From LMUY01 sp964242215 (GTDB lineage Bacteria > Pseudomonadota > Alphaproteobacteria > Acetobacterales > Acetobacteraceae), in the NCBI GenBank assembly GCA_964242215.1, contig CAXTCJ010000012.1:1-64000 (forward strand): DNA of 64,000 nucleotides, in the 5' to 3' direction. Below, piece after piece: positions 26,341 to 35,078 of the stretch. The notes beneath the pieces are model-generated. The model was not told the origin of the DNA. It saw nothing but the letters and a program-made list of their open reading frames with translations, and made no database searches. Positions within the stretch are counted from its first letter, which is position 1. Each line of letters begins with the position of its first letter. The position numbers and the translations under genes are program-made.

Positions 26341-27983
26341 GAATACCGGTGGGGAACTATCAGTTGTCTTTGCGAAGTTATCGTCCGCTCATCATGGGGC
26401 GACACGGGGCCGTAGCGAGCAATCACCCGCTCGCGAGCCAAGCTGGTCTAGATATCCTGCGAGCAGGCGGCAACGCGATCGATGCGGCAGTGGCCATCGG
26501 GTTTGCCGTAGGGGTCGTCGAGCCGCACATGTCGGGGATCGGCGGCGACAGCTTCTACCAGGTCCATCGAGCAGACGGCTCGGCGGCGAGCGTGATCAAC
26601 GGCACCGGCTCCGCCCCCGCAACCAGCAGCGCCAGCCACTTCCGACAGGACGGCATGCCGAATGCCGGTCCGCGAAGCGCCTCCACGCCGGGCACGGTCG
26701 GTGCGCTCGCCGCCATGCACGCGCGCCATGGCCGCATGAAGTGGGCCGACCTGCTGAGGCCGGCAATCGCGTTCGCGCGCGACGGTTTCGCGGCGACGCA
26801 CGCCTACCGGCATTTCGCCCGGCAAGAGCGCGTGCGCCTGATGGCTGACCCGAAGAGTTGCGAAGTCTTCTTGCACGGGAGCAGCGACGGCACGCCGCCC
26901 CCGCTGGGAGCGGTGATTTCGCAGCCGGACCTGGCCCGCACCCTGGAGGAGCTTGCCGCCGACGGCGCCGAGAGCTTCTACCGCGGCGCACTTGGCCGTC
27001 GGATCGCAGCCGCCATGCAGGCGCGCGGCGGATTGGTGGGCGAAGCTGACCTGGCGGCGTATGAGCCCGAACTACAGGCGCCAATCTCGGTCAGCTACCG
27101 CGGCTACGAAATCCGGCAGACGCCGCTGAACTCGAGCGGCTTCGTGCTGCTGCGCGAACTCAAGATCGCCGAGCGCTTCGACCTCGCGCGGTTCGGCGCC
27201 GGGTCGGCCGACCTCGTCCACGTCATGGTGGAGGCCAAGAAGCGCGCCTTCGTGGACCGCGAGCGCCTCGGCGGGGACCCTCGGCACGTGGACCTGTCGC
27301 TCGATGCCATCCTGTCCGACGACCAGGCGGATCGAGCCGCGGCCGAGATCGACCTGCACCTGGCCGCAACCCCCGATTTGCCGACCTTCTCGGCCCAGGG
27401 TGACACTACCTATTTTTGCGTCGTCGACCAGGACGGCAACGGCGTCTCCGCCATCCAGAGCCTGAACCTGGCCTTCGGGTCGGGCATGCTCGCCGGCGAC
27501 ACCGGCATCCTGATGAACAACCGAATGGCCTATTGGCACCTCGAGCCCGGCCACCCAAACATGCTCGTGCCCGGCAAGCGAGTGCGGCACACCATGAACG
27601 CGCCGATGATCCTGCGCGACGGCAAGCTCTGGTGCGTGTTCGGCACGCCGGGTGCGGACAACCAGGTGCAGGTCAATTTCCAGGTCGCCGTTGCGATGCT
27701 GGATTTCGGCTTCGACCCGCAGGAAGCGGTGGAAGCGCCGCGCTGGTCGAGCAACCAGCCCGGACAGGACTCGAATTACCCCCACGCCGGAGAATTCGCC
27801 CTGACGCTGGAGGACCGCTTCCCAAGGGACGTGTCCGCCGACCTGGAACGGCGGGGCCATCGCGTGCTGCGTGTCGGCGACCTGGACGGGCCCTGCAACG
27901 TGGAAGCCATCCGCGTCCTCGACAACGGCGTCAGGATGGCAGGCTCGGACCCGCGCCGCGACGGCTGGGCGCTCGCCTACTAA
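26334..27983 (+). CDS. Gamma-glutamyltransferase-like Ntn-hydrolase
   Basis: A protein of up to 549 residues of the GGT family, which is made as a precursor and cuts itself at a conserved Thr. Core motifs are VASNHPLASQAGLDILRAGGNAIDAAVA, VEPHMSGIGGD, the processing site DTTYFCVVD (Thr358) and MNNRMAYWHLEPGHPN near the substrate loop. Tyr replaces the His usual after TT. No signal peptide is seen, so it is probably cytoplasmic. The GTG at 26334 coincides with an operator-like motif; TTG 26364 (GTGGGGA upstream) or ATG 26394 may be the true start. Members of this branch act on gamma-glutamylated amines or as acylases; the neighbouring polyamine-type transporter supports the former. Confidence 0.88.
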   Translation: MYRIPVGNYQLSLRSYRPLIMGRHGAVASNHPLASQAGLDILRAGGNAIDAAVAIGFAVGVVEPHMSGIGGDSFYQVHRADGSAASVINGTGSAPATSSASHFRQDGMPNAGPRSASTPGTVGALAAMHARHGRMKWADLLRPAIAFARDGFAATHAYRHFARQERVRLMADPKSCEVFLHGSSDGTPPPLGAVISQPDLARTLEELAADGAESFYRGALGRRIAAAMQARGGLVGEADLAAYEPELQAPISVSYRGYEIRQTPLNSSGFVLLRELKIAERFDLARFGAGSADLVHVMVEAKKRAFVDRERLGGDPRHVDLSLDAILSDDQADRAAAEIDLHLAATPDLPTFSAQGDTTYFCVVDQDGNGVSAIQSLNLAFGSGMLAGDTGILMNNRMAYWHLEPGHPNMLVPGKRVRHTMNAPMILRDGKLWCVFGTPGADNQVQVNFQVAVAMLDFGFDPQEAVEAPRWSSNQPGQDSNYPHAGEFALTLEDRFPRDVSADLERRGHRVLRVGDLDGPCNVEAIRVLDNGVRMAGSDPRRDGWALAY

Positions 27984-28035
27984 ATCGCGGGTTGGGATAT
28001 TTTCTCTGCGCAGCGTGCCTCGTCCTTGGGCCGGA

Positions 28036-28114
28036 AGCGCGTCGTGCAGCGAGCCGCCATAGGAGACGACGGTCAGGTCCCGCGCTAGGGCCGGCGTGGT
28101 GAAGGCGTAACTGA
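28036..28114 (-). pseudogene. Remnant of a substrate-binding protein N-terminus
   Basis: In the gap after the permease stop the minus strand reads TTPALARDLTVVSYGGSLHDA, which is the signal-peptide end plus first mature strand of PotD-like binding proteins. No start and no continuation are present beyond about 25 residues. It overlaps the last codons of the permease in another frame. It suggests that a second binding-protein gene once followed the permease. The evidence is short, so the call is tentative. Confidence 0.45.
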
Positions 28115-28906
28115 CGGCTCGGCACGGACGAAGGTGAGCAGGCCCGCAACCCGCCCGACAATCAGCACGATCACGACCGTCACGACGATGAGCAGGGTGG
28201 AGATCGCGGCGACCACCGGGTCGGCATTGTCCTGCAGCGTGTTGAAGATCCGGATCGGCAAGGTGGTCGCGTTCGGCCCGACCAGGAACAGCGTGACGGT
28301 TGCCTCGTCGAACGAGATGATGAAGCAGAACAGCAGCGCGCTTGCCACGGCGGATCGCATACCCGGCAGCGTCACCCGGCGGAACACGGTGGCGGGCGTG
28401 GCCCCGAGGTTCTGCGCCGCCTCCTCCTGCGCCCGGTCGAGCCCGGCGACGCCGGTGACGAGCGGGCGGTACGCGTAAGGCAAGGTGACCAGCAGATGTG
28501 CGAGCAGGATGCCGGCGAAGCTTCCAACCAGCCCGAGCGAGCCGGCGACGGACAGCGCCAACATGCCCAACGCGGCCTGCGGCAGCACCAGCGGCAGCAT
28601 GACGAAGGTCTCGAGCAGGGGGCGCTGGCGGGGATACCAGCGCTCGGCCGCCCAGGCGACCGCGAAGCCGGCGACCACGCTGCCGATGGCGGCGGCAAGG
28701 GCGAGCAGCGTGCTGGCCAACAAGGCGCTCAACCAGTCTGGATCACCCAGGAAACGAGCGTACCACCGCAGGGACAGCGCCGGCGGGGGGAAGCTGATGA
28801 AGCCGCTGGCGGTGAAGGACGACGCGATGACGATCAGGATCGGCGCCGGCAAGAACAGCAGCACGGCCGTGGCAACGACGCCGGAGAACAGGCCGTGCCG
28901 CCGCAT
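28085..28906 (-). CDS. ABC transporter permease, spermidine/putrescine type (PotC class)
   Basis: A 273-residue permease with six hydrophobic segments. It shows the PotC-like SFTASGFISFPPPALSLRWYARFL region after the first helix and the EAA loop EEAAQNLGATPATVFRRVTLPGMRSAV. The terminal FDEATVTLFLVGPNATTLPIRIF block is typical of polyamine permeases. Start ATG at 28906 lies 2 bases after the PotB-like stop. It is the last gene of the transporter operon. Confidence 0.9.
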   Translation of the reverse strand: MRRHGLFSGVVATAVLLFLPAPILIVIASSFTASGFISFPPPALSLRWYARFLGDPDWLSALLASTLLALAAAIGSVVAGFAVAWAAERWYPRQRPLLETFVMLPLVLPQAALGMLALSVAGSLGLVGSFAGILLAHLLVTLPYAYRPLVTGVAGLDRAQEEAAQNLGATPATVFRRVTLPGMRSAVASALLFCFIISFDEATVTLFLVGPNATTLPIRIFNTLQDNADPVVAAISTLLIVVTVVIVLIVGRVAGLLTFVRAEPSVTPSPRRP

Positions 28907-28908
28907 GC

Positions 28909-29766
28909 TCAGGCCCCCGCCTCCGCCACGCCCGCCCGGGCGGGGACCCGCGCACTGGGCATGTTGGCGGTCAGTCGCCGCTCCAGCCAGCGCAGCGGCA
29001 CGATCACCAGCAGCGAGGAGCCGCCCAGCAGCACGGCCATCACGGCGGCTTTCGGGAAGTCGAATTGCTGGAACACTTCCGTATAGATCTGGCTGCCGAG
29101 CATCTGGTCGCCGACGCCGCCCAGCAGCAACGGGGTGACGATCGCCCCCGTGCTCATGAGGTAGACGAGCGTCAGGCCCGACATGACGCCCGGCACGCTC
29201 AAGGGGAGCACCACGCGGCGGAAAGTGGTCCATGGCCCGGCGCCCAGGCTGGTGCCCGCTTCCTCGAGCGAGCGGTCCTGTTGCAGCAGCGAGCCGAGCA
29301 CCGTCATCACGGTGAACGGGCAGAACACGTGCACCAGGCCGATGATCACGCCGCCCGTGTTGAACATCAGCCGGACCGGCCGGTCGGCCCGGCCCATCCC
29401 CATCAGCGCGCCGTTCAGCACGCCGCGGTTGCCGAGCAGGACCACCCAGCCGTAGGTCCGCACCACGATGCTGACCAGCCAGGGCAGCACGACGATCAGC
29501 AGCAATAGGTCGCGCCTAAGCCGGGTGCGGGCGATGAACAGCGCCGTCGGGTAGCCGAGCAGCAAACACAGCACGGAGGTCACGCCCGCCATCCACCATG
29601 TCCGCAGCAGCAGCCGGATGTAATCGGGCCGGGCAAAAAACGCCGCGTACTCGGCGCCGCCATGCGCCATCGAGGACACCACGAGCTGCACCAGCCCCGT
29701 CGCAAAGGCGAGGAACAGGCAGCCCGGAAGGATGCCGGCGAGCAGCCGTCCGACGCGCGCGCTCAG
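28909..29766 (-). CDS. ABC transporter permease, spermidine/putrescine type (PotB class)
   Basis: A permease of about 285 residues with six hydrophobic segments, the LLRTWWMAGVTSVLCLLLGYPTA helix region and the EAA loop LEEAGTSLGAGPWTTFRRVVLPLSVPGV. The start is ambiguous. The first helix begins immediately after the binding-protein stop, where only a CTG at 29766 (CTGA overlap) is available. The nearest ATG, at 29832, would overlap the binding-protein gene by 70 bases and give 307 residues with a basic extension. I chose the CTG by analogy to the same arrangement at uxuB. Confidence 0.83.
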   Translation of the reverse strand: MSARVGRLLAGILPGCLFLAFATGLVQLVVSSMAHGGAEYAAFFARPDYIRLLLRTWWMAGVTSVLCLLLGYPTALFIARTRLRRDLLLLIVVLPWLVSIVVRTYGWVVLLGNRGVLNGALMGMGRADRPVRLMFNTGGVIIGLVHVFCPFTVMTVLGSLLQQDRSLEEAGTSLGAGPWTTFRRVVLPLSVPGVMSGLTLVYLMSTGAIVTPLLLGGVGDQMLGSQIYTEVFQQFDFPKAAVMAVLLGGSSLLVIVPLRWLERRLTANMPSARVPARAGVAEAGA

Positions 29767-30800
29767 TGCAGTGCGGCCTGCATCTGCTCGACCTGCCCGG
29801 ACAGCGCCTTTTCCCCGGCGGACACGGCCCACCAGTCGGGTTCGTACAGCTTGCCTCGCAGCGTCGGCAGGTCACTGCCCAGCTCACTGGTCTGCTTGGG
29901 CGACAGCGTGGCTTTCGGGCTGAGCGGCAGGTAGCCCGAGATGTCGAACATGCGCAGCTGGGCGTCCGGCTGCATCGCGGCCTTCAGCCACGCCTCTGCC
30001 GCCGGCAGGTCCGGCGCGTTCTTCGGCACCACCAGCAAATAGGGCAGCATCAGCCCACCCTCCTTGGGCAGGGTGATGTCGACCGCGGCCCCGCTCTGCT
30101 TCAGCGCGGTGATGCGGGCGGAGTAGAACGGCAGGGCAGCCACTTCGCCGCGGCTGAGCAGCAGGTTGCCCTGCGCGAACGAGCTGAGGGTGGTGAAGGC
30201 ATTGGCCAGAACCGGCTTGTAGGCCGCCAGACCGGCCGCCATGTCGGCGTCCTTGCCCGCAATGTGCGCCATCATCGGCACGTCGTAGCTCGCGGCGATG
30301 TAGGGCTGCGGCACCGCGATGCGCCCCTTCCATGCCGGCTCGCCGAGGCTCTGCCAGCTTGGGAAGTCGGACGCCTTCGCCTGCGCCGTGTTGAAGGCAA
30401 TGCTGTAGAACTGGTACTGCACGGGAATACCGATCAGCCGCCCGTCCGGCGCCCGCATCAGGTCGGCGTCCGGCAGGCCGGCCAGGTCCGGAAAGTCCTT
30501 CGCGTCGAAGGTCTGCAGCAGGCCGTCACGGAACAGGTTGGCGGCCGAGAAAGCGCTCACCCAGGCGACGTTGTACTGCGGGCTGGCCGCACTGGCCCGC
30601 AAGGCTGCCTCCGTGTCCGGCAGGTCCACGACCTTGGCGCTGATGTGGGTCGCGTCGGTGAATTGCTGCTGCACGCCCTTGCGCCAGGTCTCGCCGTTAC
30701 CGCCGCCGTAGGCCGCCATGGTCACGCCCTGCGCCAGGGCGGTTCCGGCAAAGAGCATCGGCAGGGCCGCCGCCAGCAGAGTGTGCAGAGGGTGCTTCAT
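29763..30800 (-). CDS. Extracellular solute-binding protein, spermidine/putrescine type
   Basis: A 345-residue receptor with a signal peptide (LLAAALPMLFAGTALAQ, cleavage near 23) and the mature start VTMAAYGGGNGETWRKGV characteristic of PotD/FbpA-like family 8 proteins. Later blocks include AFNTAQAKASDFPSWQSL, GRIAVPQPY and LMLPYLLVVPKNAPDLPAAEAWL. It delivers ligand to the PotB/PotC-class permeases. The ligand could be a polyamine or another organic cation. It overlaps the ATPase gene by 4 bases. Confidence 0.88.
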   Translation of the reverse strand: MKHPLHTLLAAALPMLFAGTALAQGVTMAAYGGGNGETWRKGVQQQFTDATHISAKVVDLPDTEAALRASAASPQYNVAWVSAFSAANLFRDGLLQTFDAKDFPDLAGLPDADLMRAPDGRLIGIPVQYQFYSIAFNTAQAKASDFPSWQSLGEPAWKGRIAVPQPYIAASYDVPMMAHIAGKDADMAAGLAAYKPVLANAFTTLSSFAQGNLLLSRGEVAALPFYSARITALKQSGAAVDITLPKEGGLMLPYLLVVPKNAPDLPAAEAWLKAAMQPDAQLRMFDISGYLPLSPKATLSPKQTSELGSDLPTLRGKLYEPDWWAVSAGEKALSGQVEQMQAALH

Positions 30801-31936
30801 TCCAGTTGTCCTTCATCGATCGGAACGATCACGCTGTCTGCGGCAGCCCAGCTGACCGTGGTGGCGGCGCCGGGCTGCAGCCGGTCGCCGCTCCCGGGCC
30901 GCACGGCGACGTCGGCCAGCAGGGAGCGGCCGGTGACCTGAAGGGCGTAGCGAATGCGGGCCCCGGCATAGGTGACATCCGTCACGATCGCGGGCAGCCC
31001 ATCCGCGGCGCCGAGGCAGAGGTTCTCCGGCCGCACCGAAAGCGCTGCCAGGCTGCCGGACGCCACGGTGACATGGCAGGGCGCATCCAGCGTGCGGTCC
31101 ATACCGTCCAGCGCGATCGCCACGCGGCCCGGCTCGGCAACGGCGATGCGGCCCGGCAGCATATTGGTGTCGCCGACGAAGCGGGCGACGAATGCCGAGC
31201 AGGGACGGTCGTAGATCTCGGCGGCCGTCCCCACCTGCTCCAGCCGGCCGCGATTGACCACGGCGATGCGGTCGGACAGCCGCAACGCCTCGTCCTGATC
31301 ATGGGTGACGAATACGAAGGTGGCCCCTGACCGGCGCTGGATCTGCTTCAGCTCGTCCTGCAGCATCTGCCGCAGCTTCAGGTCCAGCGCGCTCAGCGGC
31401 TCGTCCAGCAGCAGCACGGCCGGGTGCAGCACCAGCGCTCGGGCGAGGGCGACGCGCTGCCGCTGGCCACCCGACATCTCGTGCACCCGGCGCCCCTCCA
31501 AGCCGGGCAGGTCGACCATCGCCAACGCCTCTGCCACGCGGCGCGCGATCTCGTGCCGCGGCGTGCGCCGCACTTCCAGCCCGAACGCCACGTTGCCGCC
31601 GACCGTGAGATGCGGGAACAGCGCAAGGTTCTGGAACACGACCCCCACCGGGCGTTGGTGCGCAGGCACGCCGGTCATGTCGCGCCCGTCGATCAGGATG
31701 CGGCCCGCCGTCGGTCGTTCGAACCCGGCGATCAGCCGCAGCATCGTGGTCTTGCCCGAGCCCGATGGCCCCAGCAGGCTGACGAAGCTTCCGGCTTCGA
31801 CCGTGAGATCCACGCCGTGCAGCGCGTGATAGGTCCCGTACGAGCGTTCCACGCCGACCAGCTGCAACGCCGGGCCGCGTTCGGCGGCTTGGGTTGGAGC
31901 GTGTTGGCGCGCGGCGTGCATGGGCGAACCATGCAT
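30797..31936 (-). CDS. ABC transporter ATPase, PotA class, with TOBE domain
   Basis: A 379-residue ATPase, first gene of the operon. Walker A GPSGSGKTT near 56, Q-loop VFQNLALFPHLTV, signature MSGGQRQR, Walker B VLLLDEPLSALD and FVTHDQDEAL are all present. A C-terminal TOBE regulatory region (about 290-370) contains LSVRPENLCLG. It powers the importer of genes 28085-30800. It diverges from the esterase gene across about 100 bases that hold a TGTACACA motif. The first 25 residues are not conserved, so a later start is possible. Confidence 0.9.
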   Translation of the reverse strand: MHGSPMHAARQHAPTQAAERGPALQLVGVERSYGTYHALHGVDLTVEAGSFVSLLGPSGSGKTTMLRLIAGFERPTAGRILIDGRDMTGVPAHQRPVGVVFQNLALFPHLTVGGNVAFGLEVRRTPRHEIARRVAEALAMVDLPGLEGRRVHEMSGGQRQRVALARALVLHPAVLLLDEPLSALDLKLRQMLQDELKQIQRRSGATFVFVTHDQDEALRLSDRIAVVNRGRLEQVGTAAEIYDRPCSAFVARFVGDTNMLPGRIAVAEPGRVAIALDGMDRTLDAPCHVTVASGSLAALSVRPENLCLGAADGLPAIVTDVTYAGARIRYALQVTGRSLLADVAVRPGSGDRLQPGAATTVSWAAADSVIVPIDEGQLE

Positions 31937-31964
31937 TCGGCACCACTACGGCGCAAGACTGGAA

Positions 31965-31972
31965 TGTACACA
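31965..31972. promoter_or_regulatory. TGTACACA operator-like motif (inverted copy of TGTGTACA)
   Basis: TGTACACA lies midway between the divergent PotA-class and esterase genes. Read on the minus strand it is TGTGTACA, identical to 26333-26340, and it resembles TGTATACA at 44466-44473. FadR-type GntR regulators often bind such palindromes. Assignment to the regulator at 37436 is inference. Confidence 0.4.
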
Positions 31973-32040
31973 AAATCCAAACTTGTCGGCAGCACGGCGC
32001 TCGTGCAGGGTCGCTGCGTCAACGCACGGGAACGACACGG

Positions 32041-32994
32041 ATGAACGCTGCGAAACTACACCCTGAGATCGCACCCCTGTTCGCCACCATGGTCGCGGCC
32101 TGCGATCCCCCGATGGAGATGCGCCAGCCGCACGAGGTGCGTGCGCTGATGGATGGCTTTGCCCGCAACGAGATGCCGCCGCGGCCGGATACCGTGGAGA
32201 CGGAGGACATGGTGGCCGAGCTGCCCGGGCGCAGCATCCGCCTGCGCCTGTTCAAGCCCCGGGGCGCCACGGGGCCGCTGCCCATCATGCTGTATTTCCA
32301 TGGCGGCGGCTGGGTGATCGGCAACATCGATACCCATGACCGCTACGTCTGCGCGCTGACGGAGGCGAGCGGCGTAGCCTATTTCGCGGTCGACTACCGC
32401 TTGGCGCCGGAGCACCCCTATCCAGCCGCGATCGACGACTGTTACGACGCGCTGTGCTGGATTGCCGAGAATGCCGCCCGCTTGGGGCTGGACGCGACCC
32501 GGATCGGCGTCAGCGGCGACAGCGCGGGCGGGCAACTCAGCGCCGCCTGTACGTTTCTGGCGCGCAAGCATGGCACGCCGAAGCTGTCATTCCAGCTTCT
32601 CATCTACCCGCTGACAGACCGCGACACCTCACGGCCATCGTATCACAGCTGGGACAATCTGCTGCTGACCACGCCCTACATGGAATGGTTCTGGAAACAC
32701 TTCTACGGCGAGGGCATGCCGACCGACACGCTCGTCGTCCCGTTGCAGGAGCCGGACCTGACCGGCTTGCCGCCCGCCTACGTGGTCACCTGCGAGTACG
32801 ACATCCTGCGCGACGAGGGCGAGCTGTACGCCATGCGGCTGATGGATGCGGGCGTGTCCACCACGCTACGCCGGGTGCCGGGCGGTGCTCACCCATTCTT
32901 CCGCGCCATGTTCACGAGCCCGATGGTACGGGCCGAGATCAGGGAGATGGGTCACCAGATCCGCCGCTACCTGGTGGAGGAGACTCCTCATTAA
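32041..32994 (+). CDS. Alpha/beta hydrolase, hormone-sensitive-lipase (esterase) family
   Basis: A 317-residue esterase. The oxyanion-hole motif HGGG is at 87-90, the nucleophile elbow GDSAGG holds Ser161, an acidic residue lies in CEYDILRDEG and the catalytic His in GGAHPFF. DYRLAPEHPYPAA is the typical HSL signature. The ATG at 32041 is chosen because the sequence upstream belongs to the divergent promoter. It is the first gene of the operon that continues with a Liv-type transporter, with 1 base to the next start, so its ester or lactone substrate may be the imported compound or a product of it. Confidence 0.9.
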   Translation: MNAAKLHPEIAPLFATMVAACDPPMEMRQPHEVRALMDGFARNEMPPRPDTVETEDMVAELPGRSIRLRLFKPRGATGPLPIMLYFHGGGWVIGNIDTHDRYVCALTEASGVAYFAVDYRLAPEHPYPAAIDDCYDALCWIAENAARLGLDATRIGVSGDSAGGQLSAACTFLARKHGTPKLSFQLLIYPLTDRDTSRPSYHSWDNLLLTTPYMEWFWKHFYGEGMPTDTLVVPLQEPDLTGLPPAYVVTCEYDILRDEGELYAMRLMDAGVSTTLRRVPGGAHPFFRAMFTSPMVRAEIREMGHQIRRYLVEETPH

Positions 32995-32995
32995 G

Positions 32996-34204
32996 ATGTT
33001 TACTGTATACGGTTCAGGTGGGGTAGCCGCCCTGGTCGCCGCCACTCTGCTGTCGCTAGGAGGCGTGTCCCGGGCCGCGGAGCCGGTCAAACTCGGCTGC
33101 GTCGCCGCCCTGTCCGGCTCCGGCGCCGACATCGGCACCAGGTTGCGCGAGGGAGCCGAGTTGGCCGTCGCCGCGCGCCCTGAGATCGCCGGCCGCCCGG
33201 TGGAGCTGCTGGTGCGCGACAGCAAGAGCGATCCCTCGGTCGCGCAGCAGCAAGCCGCCAGCCTGCAGTCCGACGGTGTGTCGGGGCTGCTGTGCTCGTC
33301 GCTGAGCAGCGAGGGCGCCGCCTTGTCCGCCGCGGCGCGGGCCGGCCGCATGCCGGTGCCGGACGTGATGGCGAGCGCGGTCGCGGACGAGATCACCGGC
33401 AAGAGCTGCAACCAGTGGACCTTTCGCTCGGTGCCCTCCGCCACCACGATCGCCCACGCGGTGGCGCGGTTCACGGCGGGCCAGCCGGCGTTGTCGGCCG
33501 GAGGGTTCTACATCCTGGGCAGCGACTATCTGTATGGCCGCTCGTCCGGTCGGGCCTTTTCCGAGATACCCGGCATCAAGATCGTCGGCGAGAGCTACGC
33601 CCCACTCGATACCGCGGACTGGACACCATACCTGAACAAGATCAGCCAATCCGGTGCCACCGGGCTTTGGCTGCCGGTGGCACTCGGCTCGCCCTACGTC
33701 CAGCTGATGGTCGCGGCCAACGCCATGAAGCTGCTGCAGCACACCACCATCATGGCGCCGACCGGCCTACCGCAGGAGCTCATCGAACAGCTCGCGGACG
33801 CGGCGTCCGGCGTGGTCGAGCCGGCCAGCGCCGTGCTGATGACCCAGCCCGCCTCCGTCCCGGTGGCGACCGCCTATCGCGCCAAATACGGCCGCGCACC
33901 GAGCGAGGGGGTGCTGCAATCCTACGTGGCGACCAGCATCATGCTGCAGGCCATCGCCGCGGCGAAGGACACCTCTCCGGCGGCCGTGCGCGATGCGCTG
34001 CAAGGCGGCAGCTTCGACACGATCGTGGGCCCGGTGCGCTTCCGCAAAGGTGACCAGCAGGCGGTGGCGCCGGTCTGGTCGGCGCGGATCGACAAGCTCG
34101 CGACGCCGGTCGCCGGCTCCTCCTACGCCTTCGTCGCCGTGCAGAAATACGCGGCCGACGACGTGATGCCTACGCTCGAGCAGACGGGCTGCGTTCCTCG
34201 TTGA
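32996..34204 (+). CDS. Periplasmic binding protein, Leu/Ile/Val type (family 6)
   Basis: A 402-residue exported receptor: signal peptide LVAATLLSLGGVSRAAE (cleavage near 29), then VKLGCVAALSGSGADIGTRLREGAELAV. Later features are GRPVELLVRDSKSDP, DVMASAVADEITGKSCNQWTFR and GSDYLYGRSSGRAF. The ATG at 32996 starts one base after the esterase stop. Two cysteines (Cys in VKLGC, Cys in KSCNQW) may pair. The ligand is unknown. It serves the Liv-type permeases and ATPases encoded next. Confidence 0.88.
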   Translation: MFTVYGSGGVAALVAATLLSLGGVSRAAEPVKLGCVAALSGSGADIGTRLREGAELAVAARPEIAGRPVELLVRDSKSDPSVAQQQAASLQSDGVSGLLCSSLSSEGAALSAAARAGRMPVPDVMASAVADEITGKSCNQWTFRSVPSATTIAHAVARFTAGQPALSAGGFYILGSDYLYGRSSGRAFSEIPGIKIVGESYAPLDTADWTPYLNKISQSGATGLWLPVALGSPYVQLMVAANAMKLLQHTTIMAPTGLPQELIEQLADAASGVVEPASAVLMTQPASVPVATAYRAKYGRAPSEGVLQSYVATSIMLQAIAAAKDTSPAAVRDALQGGSFDTIVGPVRFRKGDQQAVAPVWSARIDKLATPVAGSSYAFVAVQKYAADDVMPTLEQTGCVPR

Positions 34205-34217
34205 GCAGAGTGGGCTA

Positions 34218-35078
34218 ATGCAGACCGCAGCCCTCGCGGTGGTGAGCGGCCTGCTCTACGGCTGCACGTTGCTGCTGGTGGCGACCGGGCTGACCCTGAT
34301 CTTCGGCGTGGGCCGGGTCGTTAATTTCGCGCACGGGACGCTCTACGCGTTGGGGGCCTTCCTCGGCGCCAGCATCTATGCCGTCGCCGGCTTGTGGGTG
34401 GCCTGCCTGGTGGCGCCGGCGCTGGTGGCGGTGGTGGCCGTGGCGCTCGACCTCCTCGTCATCCGGCGGCTACGGCGTCGCGGCGAGATGGTGGTGCTGC
34501 TGTTCACCTTCGGCTTGGGCATCGTGATCGACGCCGCGATCACCGGCCTCTGGGGTGCGCGCAGCTACGCCGTCCCGGTGCCATCTCTGCTGGCAGGCGG
34601 AGTGTCCCTGTTTGGCGGCCAGATCTCCGTCTACTCGATCGTGCTGGCCGCCAGTTCGCTCGTGGTGACCGGACTGCTGGTCGCCGCCCTGCACGGCACC
34701 GCCTTCGGCCTTCGCCTGCGCGCGGCGGCCGAGAACCCGGCGATGGCGGAGATCGCCGGCGTCGACGTGGATTTCGCCTTCACCGCCGTGCTTGCGGTCG
34801 GGTCCGCCTTCGCCGCCCTGGCCGGGGTGCTGGTGCTGCCAATGATCGGCGCCAGCAACGGCATGGACCTGTCGGTGACGGTGCTGGTGCTCATCGTCGT
34901 CATCGTCGGCGGCCTCGGCAGCTTGCCCGGCACCGCTTTGGCGTCGCTGCTGGTGGGCGTGATCCTGACACTCGGGGCCACGTACGCCTCCTCGGCCGCC
35001 TATTTGATGCTGTTCGCGGCGGTGATCGGCATGCTGTTGGTGCGGCCGTTCGGGCTGGTCCCGAGCCGCAGCGAGTGA
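34218..35078 (+). CDS. Branched-chain amino-acid type ABC permease (LivH class)
   Basis: A 286-residue permease with about eight helices. It shows the LivH start LIFGVGRVVNFAHGTLYALGAFLGA, the RLRAAAENPAMAEIAGVDVDFAF cytoplasmic loop and GGLGSLPGTALASLLVG. Thirteen bases separate it from the binding-protein gene, and its TGA overlaps the GTG of the LivM gene. It forms the channel with LivM of 35075-35986. Confidence 0.92.
   Translation: MQTAALAVVSGLLYGCTLLLVATGLTLIFGVGRVVNFAHGTLYALGAFLGASIYAVAGLWVACLVAPALVAVVAVALDLLVIRRLRRRGEMVVLLFTFGLGIVIDAAITGLWGARSYAVPVPSLLAGGVSLFGGQISVYSIVLAASSLVVTGLLVAALHGTAFGLRLRAAAENPAMAEIAGVDVDFAFTAVLAVGSAFAALAGVLVLPMIGASNGMDLSVTVLVLIVVIVGGLGSLPGTALASLLVGVILTLGATYASSAAYLMLFAAVIGMLLVRPFGLVPSRSE

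Noticed and set aside
33004..33010. TGTATAC word near the start of the second Liv binding protein
   Set aside because: It lies within codons for Val-Tyr after the start and lacks the final A, so it is likely chance and not an operator.
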